37,614 bases of DNA from Verrucomicrobiia bacterium. GTDB taxonomy: Bacteria; Verrucomicrobiota; Verrucomicrobiia; Limisphaerales; UBA9464. Position 1 is the stretch's first letter; each line of letters begins with the position of its first letter. Positions 1 through 8,689 of this stretch are shown here, in pieces. The stretch spans positions 1-37,614 of the forward strand of contig JAHCBB010000045.1 of assembly GCA_019634635.1 (NCBI GenBank), read 5' to 3'. The notes below the pieces were generated by a model. The model was not told the DNA's origin. It saw only the letters and a list, made by a program, of their open reading frames with translations, and did not search any database. The translations under genes were made by a program, and so were the position numbers.

Positions 1-72
1 CTAAAACGTCGCCCCCGCAGCCAGACGCCGGACCTCCACCGTGCCGCCGGAATCCAGCAAGGCCACCAACCT
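1..72 (-). pseudogene. Remnant of a WD40 kinase gene, cut by the window edge
   Basis: Read on the minus strand, this stretch gives LVALLDSGGTVEVRRLAAG followed by ATF and a TAG stop at 1-3. The kinase gene at 958-4422 has the very similar LVAILDSAGTVGVRRLTAE in its propeller. By hand alignment, bases 1-70 match about 59 of 70 positions of 2050-2119. In the kinase the reading continues past this point, whereas here it stops. It could be a decayed duplicate or the tail of a shorter paralogue; no further similarity is seen on the HepT side of about position 72. Confidence 0.55.
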
Positions 73-108
73 GTGGATTCCGAATCGGGTGCGGAACTTA
101 AGCGCCCG

Positions 109-450
109 CTACCCTTGAGGCTCAAGCCCCACGATCATCCTCTCCAAGTCAGGCAACGCTTTCGTCACCACCTCCCAGACGATCTCCAGGTCCACCCCTG
201 CGTAATCGTGCACGATGCGATTGCGCATCCCGGCCATCTGCGTCCAGGGAATCCCCGGACTCCGCGCCCGATACTCGGATGGAAGCTGCTTCGCCGCCTC
301 CCCAATGATCTCGAGATTCCGCACAACGGCGTCCACCGTCCTTTCATCCAGGAGAAAGTCCTCGCGGCTCATTCCATCGATGTAGCGGGCGATCTTCCCC
401 ATCGCCGCGCGCATGTCCTCCACAAGGAATTTCGCTTCACGCTTCGACAT
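109..450 (-). CDS. hepT: HepT-like RNase toxin (DUF86)
   Basis: This 113-residue helical protein matches the HepT/DUF86 family, the RNase toxin of MNT-HepT (type VII) toxin-antitoxin systems. The family motif RX4HXY is visible as RNRIVHDY near residues 77-84; the Arg and His are the expected RNase residues and the Tyr is the residue AMPylated by the partner in characterised systems. The length is normal for the family. Its ATG lies inside the last codons of the upstream nucleotidyltransferase gene (14-bp overlap), the usual antitoxin-first arrangement and a sign of translational coupling. Nothing suggests inactivation. The cellular RNA target cannot be told from sequence. Confidence 0.88.
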   Translation of the reverse strand: MSKREAKFLVEDMRAAMGKIARYIDGMSREDFLLDERTVDAVVRNLEIIGEAAKQLPSEYRARSPGIPWTQMAGMRNRIVHDYAGVDLEIVWEVVTKALPDLERMIVGLEPQG

Positions 451-745
451 CCACCAGCTCCGGCTTGATCCGTTCCCAAAGCCCAGGCTTCAGCGCACGA
501 CGTGAGACGAGGTCAACGCTCCGGCCCAGCTCTGTTTCGAGGCGCTCCGCCAAAGTCACAAACTTCAAACCGATGGAGGGATCAACCTCAACCAGGATGT
601 CTATGTCGCTCCCAAGGCTGTCATCTCCCCGCGCCACGGAGCCGAACACGGCCATTCGATGGACGGGAAACTCCCGCCGCAACGCTGGTAGCAAGGCACG
701 CAAACGGCCTACCGTCGCTGCGAGTTCGCGTTCCCTCTGAACCAC
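437..745 (-). CDS. mntA: MntA-like minimal nucleotidyltransferase antitoxin
   Basis: This 102-residue protein carries the minimal nucleotidyltransferase signature GSX10DXD, seen as GSVARGDDSLGSDID at about residues 35-49, followed by hydrophobic strand ILVEV. In studied MNT-HepT modules the antitoxin neutralises HepT by transferring AMP to the HxY tyrosine. The catalytic Gly-Ser and both Asp residues are present, so it is likely active. It lies directly upstream of and overlaps hepT, as expected. The start used gives MVQRERELAATVG; an arginine/leucine-rich first helix precedes the fold. Confidence 0.87.
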   Translation of the reverse strand: MVQRERELAATVGRLRALLPALRREFPVHRMAVFGSVARGDDSLGSDIDILVEVDPSIGLKFVTLAERLETELGRSVDLVSRRALKPGLWERIKPELVDVEA

Positions 746-957
746 AAGATGAAGCTATCCCTCTCGAATGGGTCCTCCAAGCCAAAGCTGCTGCAGCCTG
801 TCTGAAAACTGGAAGGGGCCCTGCGACGAGGAGTTTTGGTTTGGGCCAAGGCGTCGAGGCCGGCGCATCCCCACAGCGGGATGTAACGGCCGAGCCAATG
901 CCGGCCCAAGCCAAAAGGACCGCCGCCCGGAGGGTTTTCGAGGAAAAGGCTGGAGTC
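746..957. other. Spacer between the toxin-antitoxin pair and the kinase gene
   Basis: About 210 bp lie between the 3' end of the kinase gene and the start of mntA. Short reading frames occur on both strands, but none has a recognisable domain or start signal. The promoter of the toxin-antitoxin pair should be here; I cannot identify convincing -35/-10 boxes, and no clear terminator for the kinase was seen. Confidence 0.4.
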
Positions 958-3900
958 CTACGGAGAAACGATTTCCGGCTTGAGAAGGCGCAGTTGCCGA
1001 ATCCTTGAGGGACGCACCGTCCGAAGGATGGGATCGGCCTTGCGGTAGAGGTCGGCCAAGGAGCTGGCGTCGAGAGGCACAAGGCCTCCCTTCGCGTTCA
1101 GCTCGCCATCGAGGCAGAGCTGGGCCATCGCCAACAGCGATTCAGAGTCCGGGATGTCTTCCGGCGACGCCAGACGGATGACCGTCAGCCTCCCATCGTC
1201 GCCGGATGCACTGTCCGCAACCGGGGGGTCCACGATGAGGAAGTGCCTTCCGTCCGTCGAGAATTGCGGGAACGCGAGCGGGCCGGCCGGTATCGGGTCC
1301 ATCAATGGGGTGCCGGAGTCGGTGTCCCACAGCCAGACGATCCCGCCCCCGGCGCTCAGCAGCTGGCGTCCGTCCCGGCTGTACCGCAGGTGATGCGAGC
1401 CCGTGCTCGCCGCGAGTTCCCGTGGATCGGGATCGCCACCGGGAATCTGCCACCGCCGGATCGAATGGTAGCCACATGTGAAGAGCTCTGATCCGTCCGG
1501 GTGAAAGGCCAGGGCGAGACCGTTGAACGCCGTCTGAATCATGGGCGTCAGGGGCTGGCCATCCGACGCGCGCCACACCCGGGCCGTCCGGTCCTGGCTC
1601 CCGGTGGCCACCCAGCGGCCATCCTGACTGAACTGAATGGCGTTCACAGGGCCGGTGTGCGCGAGGAGGTCGGGAAGTTGCTTCCAGGTCCGGGTGTCGT
1701 AAAGCCGGGCAATCCAGTCTGCGGCTCTCAAGGCGACCCGGCTTCCGTCGGGGCTGAACACAAAGCGTTGGGCTCTCGACACGTCAAAAACCGCCTCCCT
1801 TCGCGGCGGTTCAGCGGAAATGTCCCAGACGTGCGCCTGTGTTTCGGTCGCCAGGATCAACTTGTGTTCTTCCCGGTCGAAACCGAAGGCCGGGACCAGT
1901 CCCCGGTCATGCTGCAAACGACGGAGAGGAGCCCCCGGATGGGTCACCGGGATCAACTGGGCCAGCCCATTGTTGTCGCGAACCATCAGCCAGCGGCCCG
2001 AGGGACTGAAGTCCAGGGAGCGGATCGGGGCATCGGGATGCAACCAGGGTTCAAACGTCGCCTCCGCAGTCAGGCGACGGACCCCCACCGTGCCCGCGGA
2101 ATCCAGGATGGCCACCAACGTACCCGTCGGGGATGCGGCCCACTTCACGACGTTGGTTTGAACCAGCATCACCGGATCCGCTTCGAGCTGCGGGGGCATG
2201 CTGAAAACGTGAGCCTTGCGGTCCGAAACTGGAGCGGCGACGGAACGACCATCCGGGCTGAAACGGATCTGATAGGCGAACACCCCCATTTTCACCGGTT
2301 CCGGACGGCGCCGGTCCGGCTCGGCGGGGAAAAACCACGCAACGCCGTCGCCCATGGTGAGTGCAAGGTCTGAGTTGACCTCCGAATACGTGAGATCATC
2401 GGTGAACCTCCCGAGATCGAGGTTTCGGCGGGTGGGTTCACGAGTCCGAAGCGAGTATTCCCCAAGCCATCCCTCATGGGTGGCGATCGCGACGTGTTCG
2501 CCATCCGGGGAAATTCGAGCCGCCTGGATCGTCTGATTGGTCCAGGAAAACTCCAAATGATGGTTGCCGGACAGCGGATCCGTCTCAAACCACACCCCCT
2601 TGTCACCCACCAGAAGAACACCCCGCCCATCCGGCGAAGCCTCGATCCACTTCAACGCCCCGATGGAGGAGTTGATGGTCGCCCGGGGACCGCCGCCCGC
2701 GGCTTCCAGGAGCGTGGCCCGGCCGCTCCCCCCGGCGGCCACGAGGTGCCGCCCATCGCTGGAGAAGCAAAGCCGGTGTGGGCCGTCCTCGAGTTCGGTT
2801 TCCCAGGCCAGGGTGCGTTCCCCGATGCTCCAAACCGAGAGCCGTCGTCCGGAATCGGTCGCCGCCAGCGTCGTGCCCGATGGCGAGATCGCCGCCTGTC
2901 GTGCCTGAGGGAATTGGGTCCATGGGCCATCCACCCCGGTCAATCCAGGAAGACTCCAGACCCGGAGGCGGCCGTCGGGATCCACACATACCAGGCGGGC
3001 TCCGGTCCGATCCATGACGATGGGTGCCACGGAAATGTCATGCGGCACAGTTCCGAGATGCGCCCCGGTGCCGAGGTCCCACAGGTGGACGCTGAACGGT
3101 GATTCCACGGACGCCGTGAGCAACTGGGTGCCGTCCGGGGTGAACGCCGTGCTCCAGACTTCGTGGGTATGGATCAGCGGGGCCAGCCGGCGAAGCGGAT
3201 GATGCCGTTCCAGAAGGGTCATCCACAGGCGGGCGGCCACCAGGCGGTTCGTGGGATGACGGCGGTGGAGCAACGTCAAGTCGTGGAGGGCATCCCGGCG
3301 AAACGCGTTCGTGGATTTCACCTGAAACTCCTGAAGGCTGCGGCGGATGTCCTGACGCAGCAGTTCGTGATTTGCCCGTTCCGATTCACCGAGGAAGCGT
3401 TCCGCACGCTTCAGTTGCCACCAGGTGGCCCCCAAACCCGCCAGCACGCTCAGGAGCACCGCCGCACCGGCTGCGGTCGCCGCCCGGTGCCGCACGATCC
3501 AGGCCGCGGCGCATTCGAGCAGTGTCGGAGCCCGGGCGACGATCAGCTCGCCCCGCAGCAGCCGTTCGAGGTCCTCGGCAAGTGCGGCCGACGACGGATA
3601 GCGCTGGCGGGGATCGCGATTCAGGCACCGAAGGCAGATGATCTCCAGGTCCCGAAGGAACCGGGATGGACGGCTCCCGGTCCCGGAGTCCGCATCCGCG
3701 GATCGGGTCTCGCGCCGGACCCGCAGGGGACGGGGGAGCTCGCCCTGGTCCACTTGACTGAGAAAATCTGCGAAACCGGAGGTCACGTAGGGCGGCCGTC
3801 CGGTCATCAGCTCAAAGAGCACCGCGCCAAGGCTGTAAATGTCGGAGGCGATGGTGGCCGCACGGGCGCCGGATCGCGCAATCTCCGGAGCCATGTAGCC

Positions 3901-4422
3901 GCAGGTCCCCACCGGTGCGTGACTCAGGGTCAGGCCCAGGTCCAAGGTGGCCAGTTTGGCGAGTCCGAAGTCGGTGAGATGCGGCTGACCGCGCTCATCG
4001 AGCAGGATGTTGGACGGCTTGAGGTCGCGGTGCAGGACACCCCGCTGGTGCGCGTGATCCACCGCCCGGGCGACCTGTGCCATGAGGCGGGCGGCATCGG
4101 ACGCGGACAGTCGGGATTCCGCCAGACGTTCCGCCAGGGAGCCGCCCGGGATGAATTTCAGGGCGAGGTAGGGTTCAGCGGCGGAATCCCCGACATCGAG
4201 GATCGGCACAATTCCGGGGTGATCGAGTGATCCCACCGCCTCCGCTTCAATGCGGAGGCGGCGCCGGGCGTCGGCCGTCGCCGTGCCTCCCGCCTGAATC
4301 ACCTTGACCGCCACCACCCGACCCAGCCGGGGATCCCGGGCCAGATACACCACGCCCATCCCTCCGGAACCCAGTTCGCCCAGGATCTGGTACGGACCAA
4401 TGGAGTCCAGGATGGGTGTCAC
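958..4422 (-). CDS. Transmembrane Ser/Thr protein kinase with WD40 propeller
   Basis: This 1154-residue protein has an N-terminal PknB-type kinase domain (about residues 10-290). It shows the glycine loop GELGSGGMGVVY, Lys40 in VAVK, the catalytic loop HRDLKPSN at 131-138, DFGLAK at 151, and an APE motif at 178-180, so catalysis should be intact. A single membrane segment follows at about 314-335. The rest (about 420-1100) is a series of WD40-like blades with repeated FSPDG/FSQDG and W-D/W-R endings, presumably a sensor or docking platform outside the membrane. The start is GTG at 4420-4422, 27 bp after the sigma factor gene. Kinase plus ECF sigma pairs are common in PVC bacteria; the inferred role is signal-dependent control of that sigma factor. 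Ligand and targets are unknown. Confidence 0.93.
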   Translation of the reverse strand: MTPILDSIGPYQILGELGSGGMGVVYLARDPRLGRVVAVKVIQAGGTATADARRRLRIEAEAVGSLDHPGIVPILDVGDSAAEPYLALKFIPGGSLAERLAESRLSASDAARLMAQVARAVDHAHQRGVLHRDLKPSNILLDERGQPHLTDFGLAKLATLDLGLTLSHAPVGTCGYMAPEIARSGARAATIASDIYSLGAVLFELMTGRPPYVTSGFADFLSQVDQGELPRPLRVRRETRSADADSGTGSRPSRFLRDLEIICLRCLNRDPRQRYPSSAALAEDLERLLRGELIVARAPTLLECAAAWIVRHRAATAAGAAVLLSVLAGLGATWWQLKRAERFLGESERANHELLRQDIRRSLQEFQVKSTNAFRRDALHDLTLLHRRHPTNRLVAARLWMTLLERHHPLRRLAPLIHTHEVWSTAFTPDGTQLLTASVESPFSVHLWDLGTGAHLGTVPHDISVAPIVMDRTGARLVCVDPDGRLRVWSLPGLTGVDGPWTQFPQARQAAISPSGTTLAATDSGRRLSVWSIGERTLAWETELEDGPHRLCFSSDGRHLVAAGGSGRATLLEAAGGGPRATINSSIGALKWIEASPDGRGVLLVGDKGVWFETDPLSGNHHLEFSWTNQTIQAARISPDGEHVAIATHEGWLGEYSLRTREPTRRNLDLGRFTDDLTYSEVNSDLALTMGDGVAWFFPAEPDRRRPEPVKMGVFAYQIRFSPDGRSVAAPVSDRKAHVFSMPPQLEADPVMLVQTNVVKWAASPTGTLVAILDSAGTVGVRRLTAEATFEPWLHPDAPIRSLDFSPSGRWLMVRDNNGLAQLIPVTHPGAPLRRLQHDRGLVPAFGFDREEHKLILATETQAHVWDISAEPPRREAVFDVSRAQRFVFSPDGSRVALRAADWIARLYDTRTWKQLPDLLAHTGPVNAIQFSQDGRWVATGSQDRTARVWRASDGQPLTPMIQTAFNGLALAFHPDGSELFTCGYHSIRRWQIPGGDPDPRELAASTGSHHLRYSRDGRQLLSAGGGIVWLWDTDSGTPLMDPIPAGPLAFPQFSTDGRHFLIVDPPVADSASGDDGRLTVIRLASPEDIPDSESLLAMAQLCLDGELNAKGGLVPLDASSLADLYRKADPILRTVRPSRIRQLRLLKPEIVSP

Positions 4423-4449
4423 AGCAGGGAGGAATCAGCCCGGTGCGGA

Positions 4450-5184
4450 TCACGTCGGGCTGTCGGGGCTCCGTGGGACCAGGGCGAGGAGGTGGCGCAT
4501 CTCCGCCTCGTCATCGCCCGGGAGTGCGATTTGCCGGACCTCGGCGTGGAAGGCGACCGCATAGTCGTTTCGGAACTCGAACACCCGCCGCTTCAGTTCC
4601 CGTGGCGCCATTCCCAATCCGGGGGCGAGGGCTTCATAGGCTCCGGCCTGAACGTCCGAGAAGAGCAGAAGCGCCAGCTGCCGACCCACCTCCGGGGACG
4701 ACGTCGCCCACCCTGACAGCAGCCGGGCCAACACGCGGTCATGAATCGCGCGGGCGACGTCCCGGTCCAGATCCAAGGCCACCGAGGATTCGGATGCGGG
4801 AAACTCCGGAGCGTCCGGACTGTCGAGGGGAACCTCCTCGCCCCGGATGCGGCGGATACGGTCGGCCAGTTGACGGCGAAGGCAGGTCAGAAGCCAGCTT
4901 CGGAACCGGGCCTCGCGGCGTTCAAAGTGACTGAGGCGTTGCCCCGCGAAGTGACGGGCCAGAAAGGCCTGGGACTCATCCTGAGCATCCTCTGCACTCA
5001 GCCCGGCGCGTCGAAACCATCTCAGGATCGGTTCCCGATACAGTTCGCAAAGCCGGGCCAGGGCCTCCTCTGCGTGCGCCGGCTCCGCCGCGACAGCACC
5101 CGAGACGACACTCCACAGCGTCGAGGGAAACAGGCCTGCCGCAGCGGGTTTCGCCTCACCGATTTCGCTTTGGGTCACTGCCAT
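4450..5184 (-). CDS. ECF-type RNA polymerase sigma factor paired with the kinase
   Basis: The protein has sigma-70 region 2-like sequence (LCELYREPILRWFRRAGLS, then EDAQDESQAFLARHF and FRSWLLTCLRRQLADRIRR) and a C-terminal helical half in place of a typical region 4 (LAPGLGMAPRELKRRVFEFR). This resembles the divergent ECF groups of PVC bacteria that sit beside Ser/Thr kinases. I chose the ATG at 5182-5184 (MAVTQSEIGEAKP, 244 residues); the open frame extends to 5385, but the extra residues look non-coding and show no conserved motif. The kinase follows 27 bp downstream, so the two form an operon. No zinc anti-sigma gene is adjacent, which fits regulation by phosphorylation (inference). Confidence 0.85.
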   Translation of the reverse strand: MAVTQSEIGEAKPAAAGLFPSTLWSVVSGAVAAEPAHAEEALARLCELYREPILRWFRRAGLSAEDAQDESQAFLARHFAGQRLSHFERREARFRSWLLTCLRRQLADRIRRIRGEEVPLDSPDAPEFPASESSVALDLDRDVARAIHDRVLARLLSGWATSSPEVGRQLALLLFSDVQAGAYEALAPGLGMAPRELKRRVFEFRNDYAVAFHAEVRQIALPGDDEAEMRHLLALVPRSPDSPT

Positions 5185-5502
5185 ACGCCGGTCGGATGCT
5201 GCCCGGGCGGACACCACCAAGGGCGCAGGGATCCCACGCCTGCCGGGTCTTGCCCGGATCCATTTCGGAAGGTCAATGGAGGTTGCCACCCCATGGTGGG
5301 ACAATCCCGAAAAGCCCTCCGCGTTCTGGCGAGCCTGCAAATGAGAAGGGGCGATTTCGGCGGGACGGATCCTCCGGGGTCGCATCGGGTGGCCATCCAG
5401 TCCTCATGCTGGACGAAATCCCCCGCATGAAGGCCTTTCCGGTCAAAGACCGAACCGAATCCCGCGATTATCCTCCATGAGGTCAAAAGTTCAGGCGCGA
5501 CC
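5185..5502. other. Intergenic region between glnD and the sigma factor gene
   Basis: These 318 bp are downstream of glnD and upstream of the sigma-kinase operon, so they should hold the operon promoter. A 7-bp inverted repeat (TGAGGTC at 5478-5484 with GACCTCA at 5499-5505) overlaps the glnD stop but is not followed by a T-run on the minus strand, so it is at best a weak terminator. Open frames here show no domain and are judged non-coding. Confidence 0.4.
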
Positions 5503-8250
5503 TCAGTCGCTCCCGGCAGCGGCTGCCTCCTTCAGGCGCCGGATCACCGTGCGGTGGCGGTCCTCGCCGGTGATCTTCCGGCCCTCACGGTCCGCCACGT
5601 AGAAGGTGTCGGCCGCGGCACCCTTTTCCGTCACGATCTTGGCCAGGCCGACATCGAGCCCGAGTTCGTGGAGGGTGGAGGCGAGCGAAAACAGGAGGCC
5701 CACCCGGTCTTCGGCTTCAACATCCACGATCGTGTAATCCTCGGACTCGCGGTTGTTGAGCCGCACCACGGTGGGGATGCGCTCCCCGATGGCCCGGTAG
5801 AGCGGTGGGTAGGCGGGTGCCTTGGCCAGCGCCCTGGCCACATCCTGGCCCCGGGCGAGCACCTCGATCACCAACCGCTCAAACCGCTGCCGCGCCGGTG
5901 CCTCCGGGAGCCGTCCTGTGCGCGCGTCCACCACCAGAAAGTCGTCCAGCACGATCCCGTCCTCCCGCGTGTAGATCTGGGCGGCAAGGATGTTGAGGCC
6001 CGCTGCGGACAGGGCGCCCGCCAGCTTGGAAAACAGGCCGGGGCGATCCCAGGTGCAGGCATGCACGGAGGTGTAGCCCCGGTCGGGCTCGTCGTGCCAC
6101 AGCAGGGCCGGCTCCAGTGCGCGATCCGCCTCGGTGAGCTGCAGATGCATGAACCGGTGGGCCAGGGTGAGGTCGCGCGCGATGGCCCGGGCATCGTGGA
6201 TCAGGAAGTAGCGGGACGGCATGCCCTCGAAGTGGGCATCAATCTCATCGCGGACGAAGGTGCGCGGCAGCAGATCCTCGACCTCCTCGCGCAGGAGTTC
6301 CCGCTGCTTGCGTCCGACAAACGTCGTCCCCCCGGCGAGGCGGACGCGGGTCTTGTGATACAGCGAACGGAGCAGCGAATCCTTGAACCCGTTCCAGAGG
6401 GTGTCGCTGGTCCCGGTCGAGTCGGCAAAGGTGTGCAGGGTCAGCATGGTCAGCGTATCGAGGTCCTGCACCTCGTCGGCCACATGGTTGATGACCGATT
6501 CATCCTCGAGGTCCCGGCGCTGGGAGACTTTGACCATTTCGAGATGCAGCTCGATCAGCTTGCGCAGCGTGTGGGTGGTGGTGCCATCCAGTTGCAGCCG
6601 CCGGGCGGCCCGCAGGGCCAGTTCCCCGCCGACCAGCTCATGCGGCCTCCCGGGAAACGCCTTTCCGGAATCGTGCAGCAGGAGGGCGAGGTACAGGATC
6701 TCCGGGCGCTCCACCTGCTGCAGCAGCGGGGCGTAATGCGCGTAGGGTTGTTCGTCCGCGCCGGACACCTGGTCCAGCCGGGCCAGCGCAACCAGCGTGT
6801 GCTCGTCCACCGCGTACTGGTGATAGAACTCATGCTGCACCAGATTCGTGAGCCGGCCGAACTCGGGGATCAGGGCGCCCAGAAACCCCACCTCATGCAT
6901 GGCGCGCAGGACCGGGGCAACGCTGCCGCGTTGACGCAGGATTTCCAGGAAGGTGCTGTGCACCCGGGGATCCCGTGAAAACGCATTGTTCACCCGTCCT
7001 TCCTGCACGAGCTGCCGGAGCATCTGGACCAGGTCCGGATGCAGGGTGAGGCCGCGGCGCTGGAGGTACAGGAAGGCGCGGATGATGCGGTTGGGGTCGT
7101 CCCGGAAGATGGTCCGGGACGGCGCGTTGAGCTGCTGGCCCACGATCCGGAAGCCGTCCAGCTCCAGGGCCGCGGGCACCGCGGCGCGCCGGCCCCACCA
7201 CGCACGCAGCCCGCGGGCCGGCGAGGGCACCAGTGCGAGCCGCTGCTCCAGCATCCGGGTGATCAGGTACACGTTGCGGGCATGCGTGTAGTAGTCCCGC
7301 ATGAAATGCTCCACACGCAGGCGCGCCGACCGCTCGGTGTAGCCCAGACCCGACGCCACCGCAGGCTTGACCGCCGCCGTCAGCACATCCGTCGAGGTGC
7401 CGGCGGTGTAGTGCAGCTCCGTGCGGGTCCTCAGCAGAAAATCGTAGGCGTCCTCCAGGCTCCGGCGGTCCCGGACCCCGAGATGCCCGAGGCGCTGCAG
7501 TTCGGCCAGACTCCGATACCCGAGCTTCACCGAGGCCATCCAGAGCAGGTTCTGGTAGTCCCGCAGTCCCCCGCAGCCGTTCTTCACATGGGGCTCCTGC
7601 ATCGCCGCCGAGTCGCCGTGCCTTGCCCGCCGTTGGGCCTGGTCTTCCAGACGCTCCTGAATGTAGGCGTCCTCCCGCCCGCGAATGCACCGGGCCACAA
7701 ACTTCGCCTCGAACTGCTTGAAGAGCGCCTCGTCCCCGGTGATCAGACGCGCTTCCATCAGCGCCGTCTTGGACTGCATGTCCCCGTTGGCGAGGCGGAT
7801 GCAGTCCTCGACGGTCCGGGTCACCGGCGGCACCTTGAGAGGGATGTCCCACAGGGTGTAGAGCACCCCGCTGGTCCACGCCGACAGGTCCTTGATCACG
7901 TCCTTCCCGCCCTCATACAGAAACATCAGATCAATGTCGCTGAACGGGTTGAGCTCGCGGCGTCCGAATCCCCCGTACGCCACGAGCGCCAGCCGATGCC
8001 GCTTGCCGGGCAACGGCAGGGCCGCCTGAACCGCCTCGAACAGGTAGCGGACCAGCAGGTCCATCATGTCGGCCCTTGCATGGCACATCGCCACCCCGCC
8101 GCCATCCGCCCGGTGCAGAATCCGCAGCCGCGCCGTCTCCTCCTTTACGAATCCGCGATAACGCCCCAGCTCCTCCGAGGGCTTGCTGCCGGGTGGCAGT
8201 CGAAGGCGGTGCTCCGCGTTGGCTTGAATCCTCTCGAGCAGGGATTTCAC
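5503..8250 (-). CDS. glnD: GlnD, [protein-PII] uridylyltransferase / UMP-removing enzyme
   Basis: GlnD adds or removes UMP on PII proteins according to glutamine level and so controls nitrogen assimilation. All domains are visible in order: a nucleotidyltransferase domain with GGFGRRELNPFSDIDLMF near residues 93-110 (Asp105 and Asp107), the GlnD linker with GCGGLRDYQNL near 225, an HD hydrolase domain with LALLLHDSGKAFPGRPHE near 521-538, and two ACT domains at about 726-790 and 838-915. I favour the GTG at 8248-8250 (MKSLLERIQ, 915 residues, close to the usual size of about 890). The frame stays open to a GTG at 8371-8373, but that 41-residue extension is unlike the family. No glnB, glnK or amtB lies next to it. 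Confidence 0.95.
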   Translation of the reverse strand: MKSLLERIQANAEHRLRLPPGSKPSEELGRYRGFVKEETARLRILHRADGGGVAMCHARADMMDLLVRYLFEAVQAALPLPGKRHRLALVAYGGFGRRELNPFSDIDLMFLYEGGKDVIKDLSAWTSGVLYTLWDIPLKVPPVTRTVEDCIRLANGDMQSKTALMEARLITGDEALFKQFEAKFVARCIRGREDAYIQERLEDQAQRRARHGDSAAMQEPHVKNGCGGLRDYQNLLWMASVKLGYRSLAELQRLGHLGVRDRRSLEDAYDFLLRTRTELHYTAGTSTDVLTAAVKPAVASGLGYTERSARLRVEHFMRDYYTHARNVYLITRMLEQRLALVPSPARGLRAWWGRRAAVPAALELDGFRIVGQQLNAPSRTIFRDDPNRIIRAFLYLQRRGLTLHPDLVQMLRQLVQEGRVNNAFSRDPRVHSTFLEILRQRGSVAPVLRAMHEVGFLGALIPEFGRLTNLVQHEFYHQYAVDEHTLVALARLDQVSGADEQPYAHYAPLLQQVERPEILYLALLLHDSGKAFPGRPHELVGGELALRAARRLQLDGTTTHTLRKLIELHLEMVKVSQRRDLEDESVINHVADEVQDLDTLTMLTLHTFADSTGTSDTLWNGFKDSLLRSLYHKTRVRLAGGTTFVGRKQRELLREEVEDLLPRTFVRDEIDAHFEGMPSRYFLIHDARAIARDLTLAHRFMHLQLTEADRALEPALLWHDEPDRGYTSVHACTWDRPGLFSKLAGALSAAGLNILAAQIYTREDGIVLDDFLVVDARTGRLPEAPARQRFERLVIEVLARGQDVARALAKAPAYPPLYRAIGERIPTVVRLNNRESEDYTIVDVEAEDRVGLLFSLASTLHELGLDVGLAKIVTEKGAAADTFYVADREGRKITGEDRHRTVIRRLKEAAAAGSD

Positions 8251-8689
8251 GTCGTGCCCAACACGCTGGCGGGCGTGGCGTTTCAGGCAAAGCGCAATTT
8301 GCCATTCCGAAGTGCCATTCGTCCCGCGCCCTGAACATTTCCAGACAGGGTGTCCGGTTATGAACACGTTCACGGACGCGACGGGACCAGCCGCGGCGCC
8401 AAACCGGCCAATCCGTGCCCGGATGCAACCTTGGCATCATCCCTGCGTCTCCGCGCCTCCGTGGAAAGAGCACTGTCAGCCGTAACCCGATTGCCGGTGC
8501 TACCTGCCGTCCCGATCCTCATGGTTGGGACAACTTCTCCCTCCTTCCACCCCGAACGCGTGCGGCGAACAGGCCGTTCGTGACTTCCACTGACCATACT
8601 GGCCCGGCGGCCCCGCTTCCCACGGGCCGCCGGGTTTTCTGCTTTCGGGGAACCCGGTGTGTGCCGGCCGTGGAGGTCGCGGCGTCACA
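8251..8689. other. Gene-free gap between glnD and the symporter gene
   Basis: This 439-bp gap lies upstream of glnD and downstream of the symporter gene on the minus strand. It contains a plus-strand intrinsic terminator (separate entry). At about 8448-8467 it has the phrase TGCGTCTCCGCGCCTCCGTG, a low-complexity sequence of a kind scattered in many environmental bacterial genomes. No protein-coding frame with a recognisable domain was found. A non-coding RNA ending at the terminator is possible. Confidence 0.4.
8603..8638 (+). terminator. Strong intrinsic terminator with no gene upstream
   Basis: An 11-bp perfect stem (CCCGGCGGCCC at 8603-8613, GGGCCGCCGGG at 8624-8634) with a 10-base loop is followed directly by TTTT at 8635-8638, then CTGCTTT. 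The T-run is on the plus strand. Read on the minus strand, the same hairpin is not followed by T residues, so it does not suit the symporter gene ending at 8690. No plus-strand gene precedes it. Confidence 0.7.

Noticed and set aside
5175..5486. 103-residue minus-strand frame upstream of the sigma factor
   Set aside because: No domain, odd composition and overlap with the sigma start; probably non-coding.
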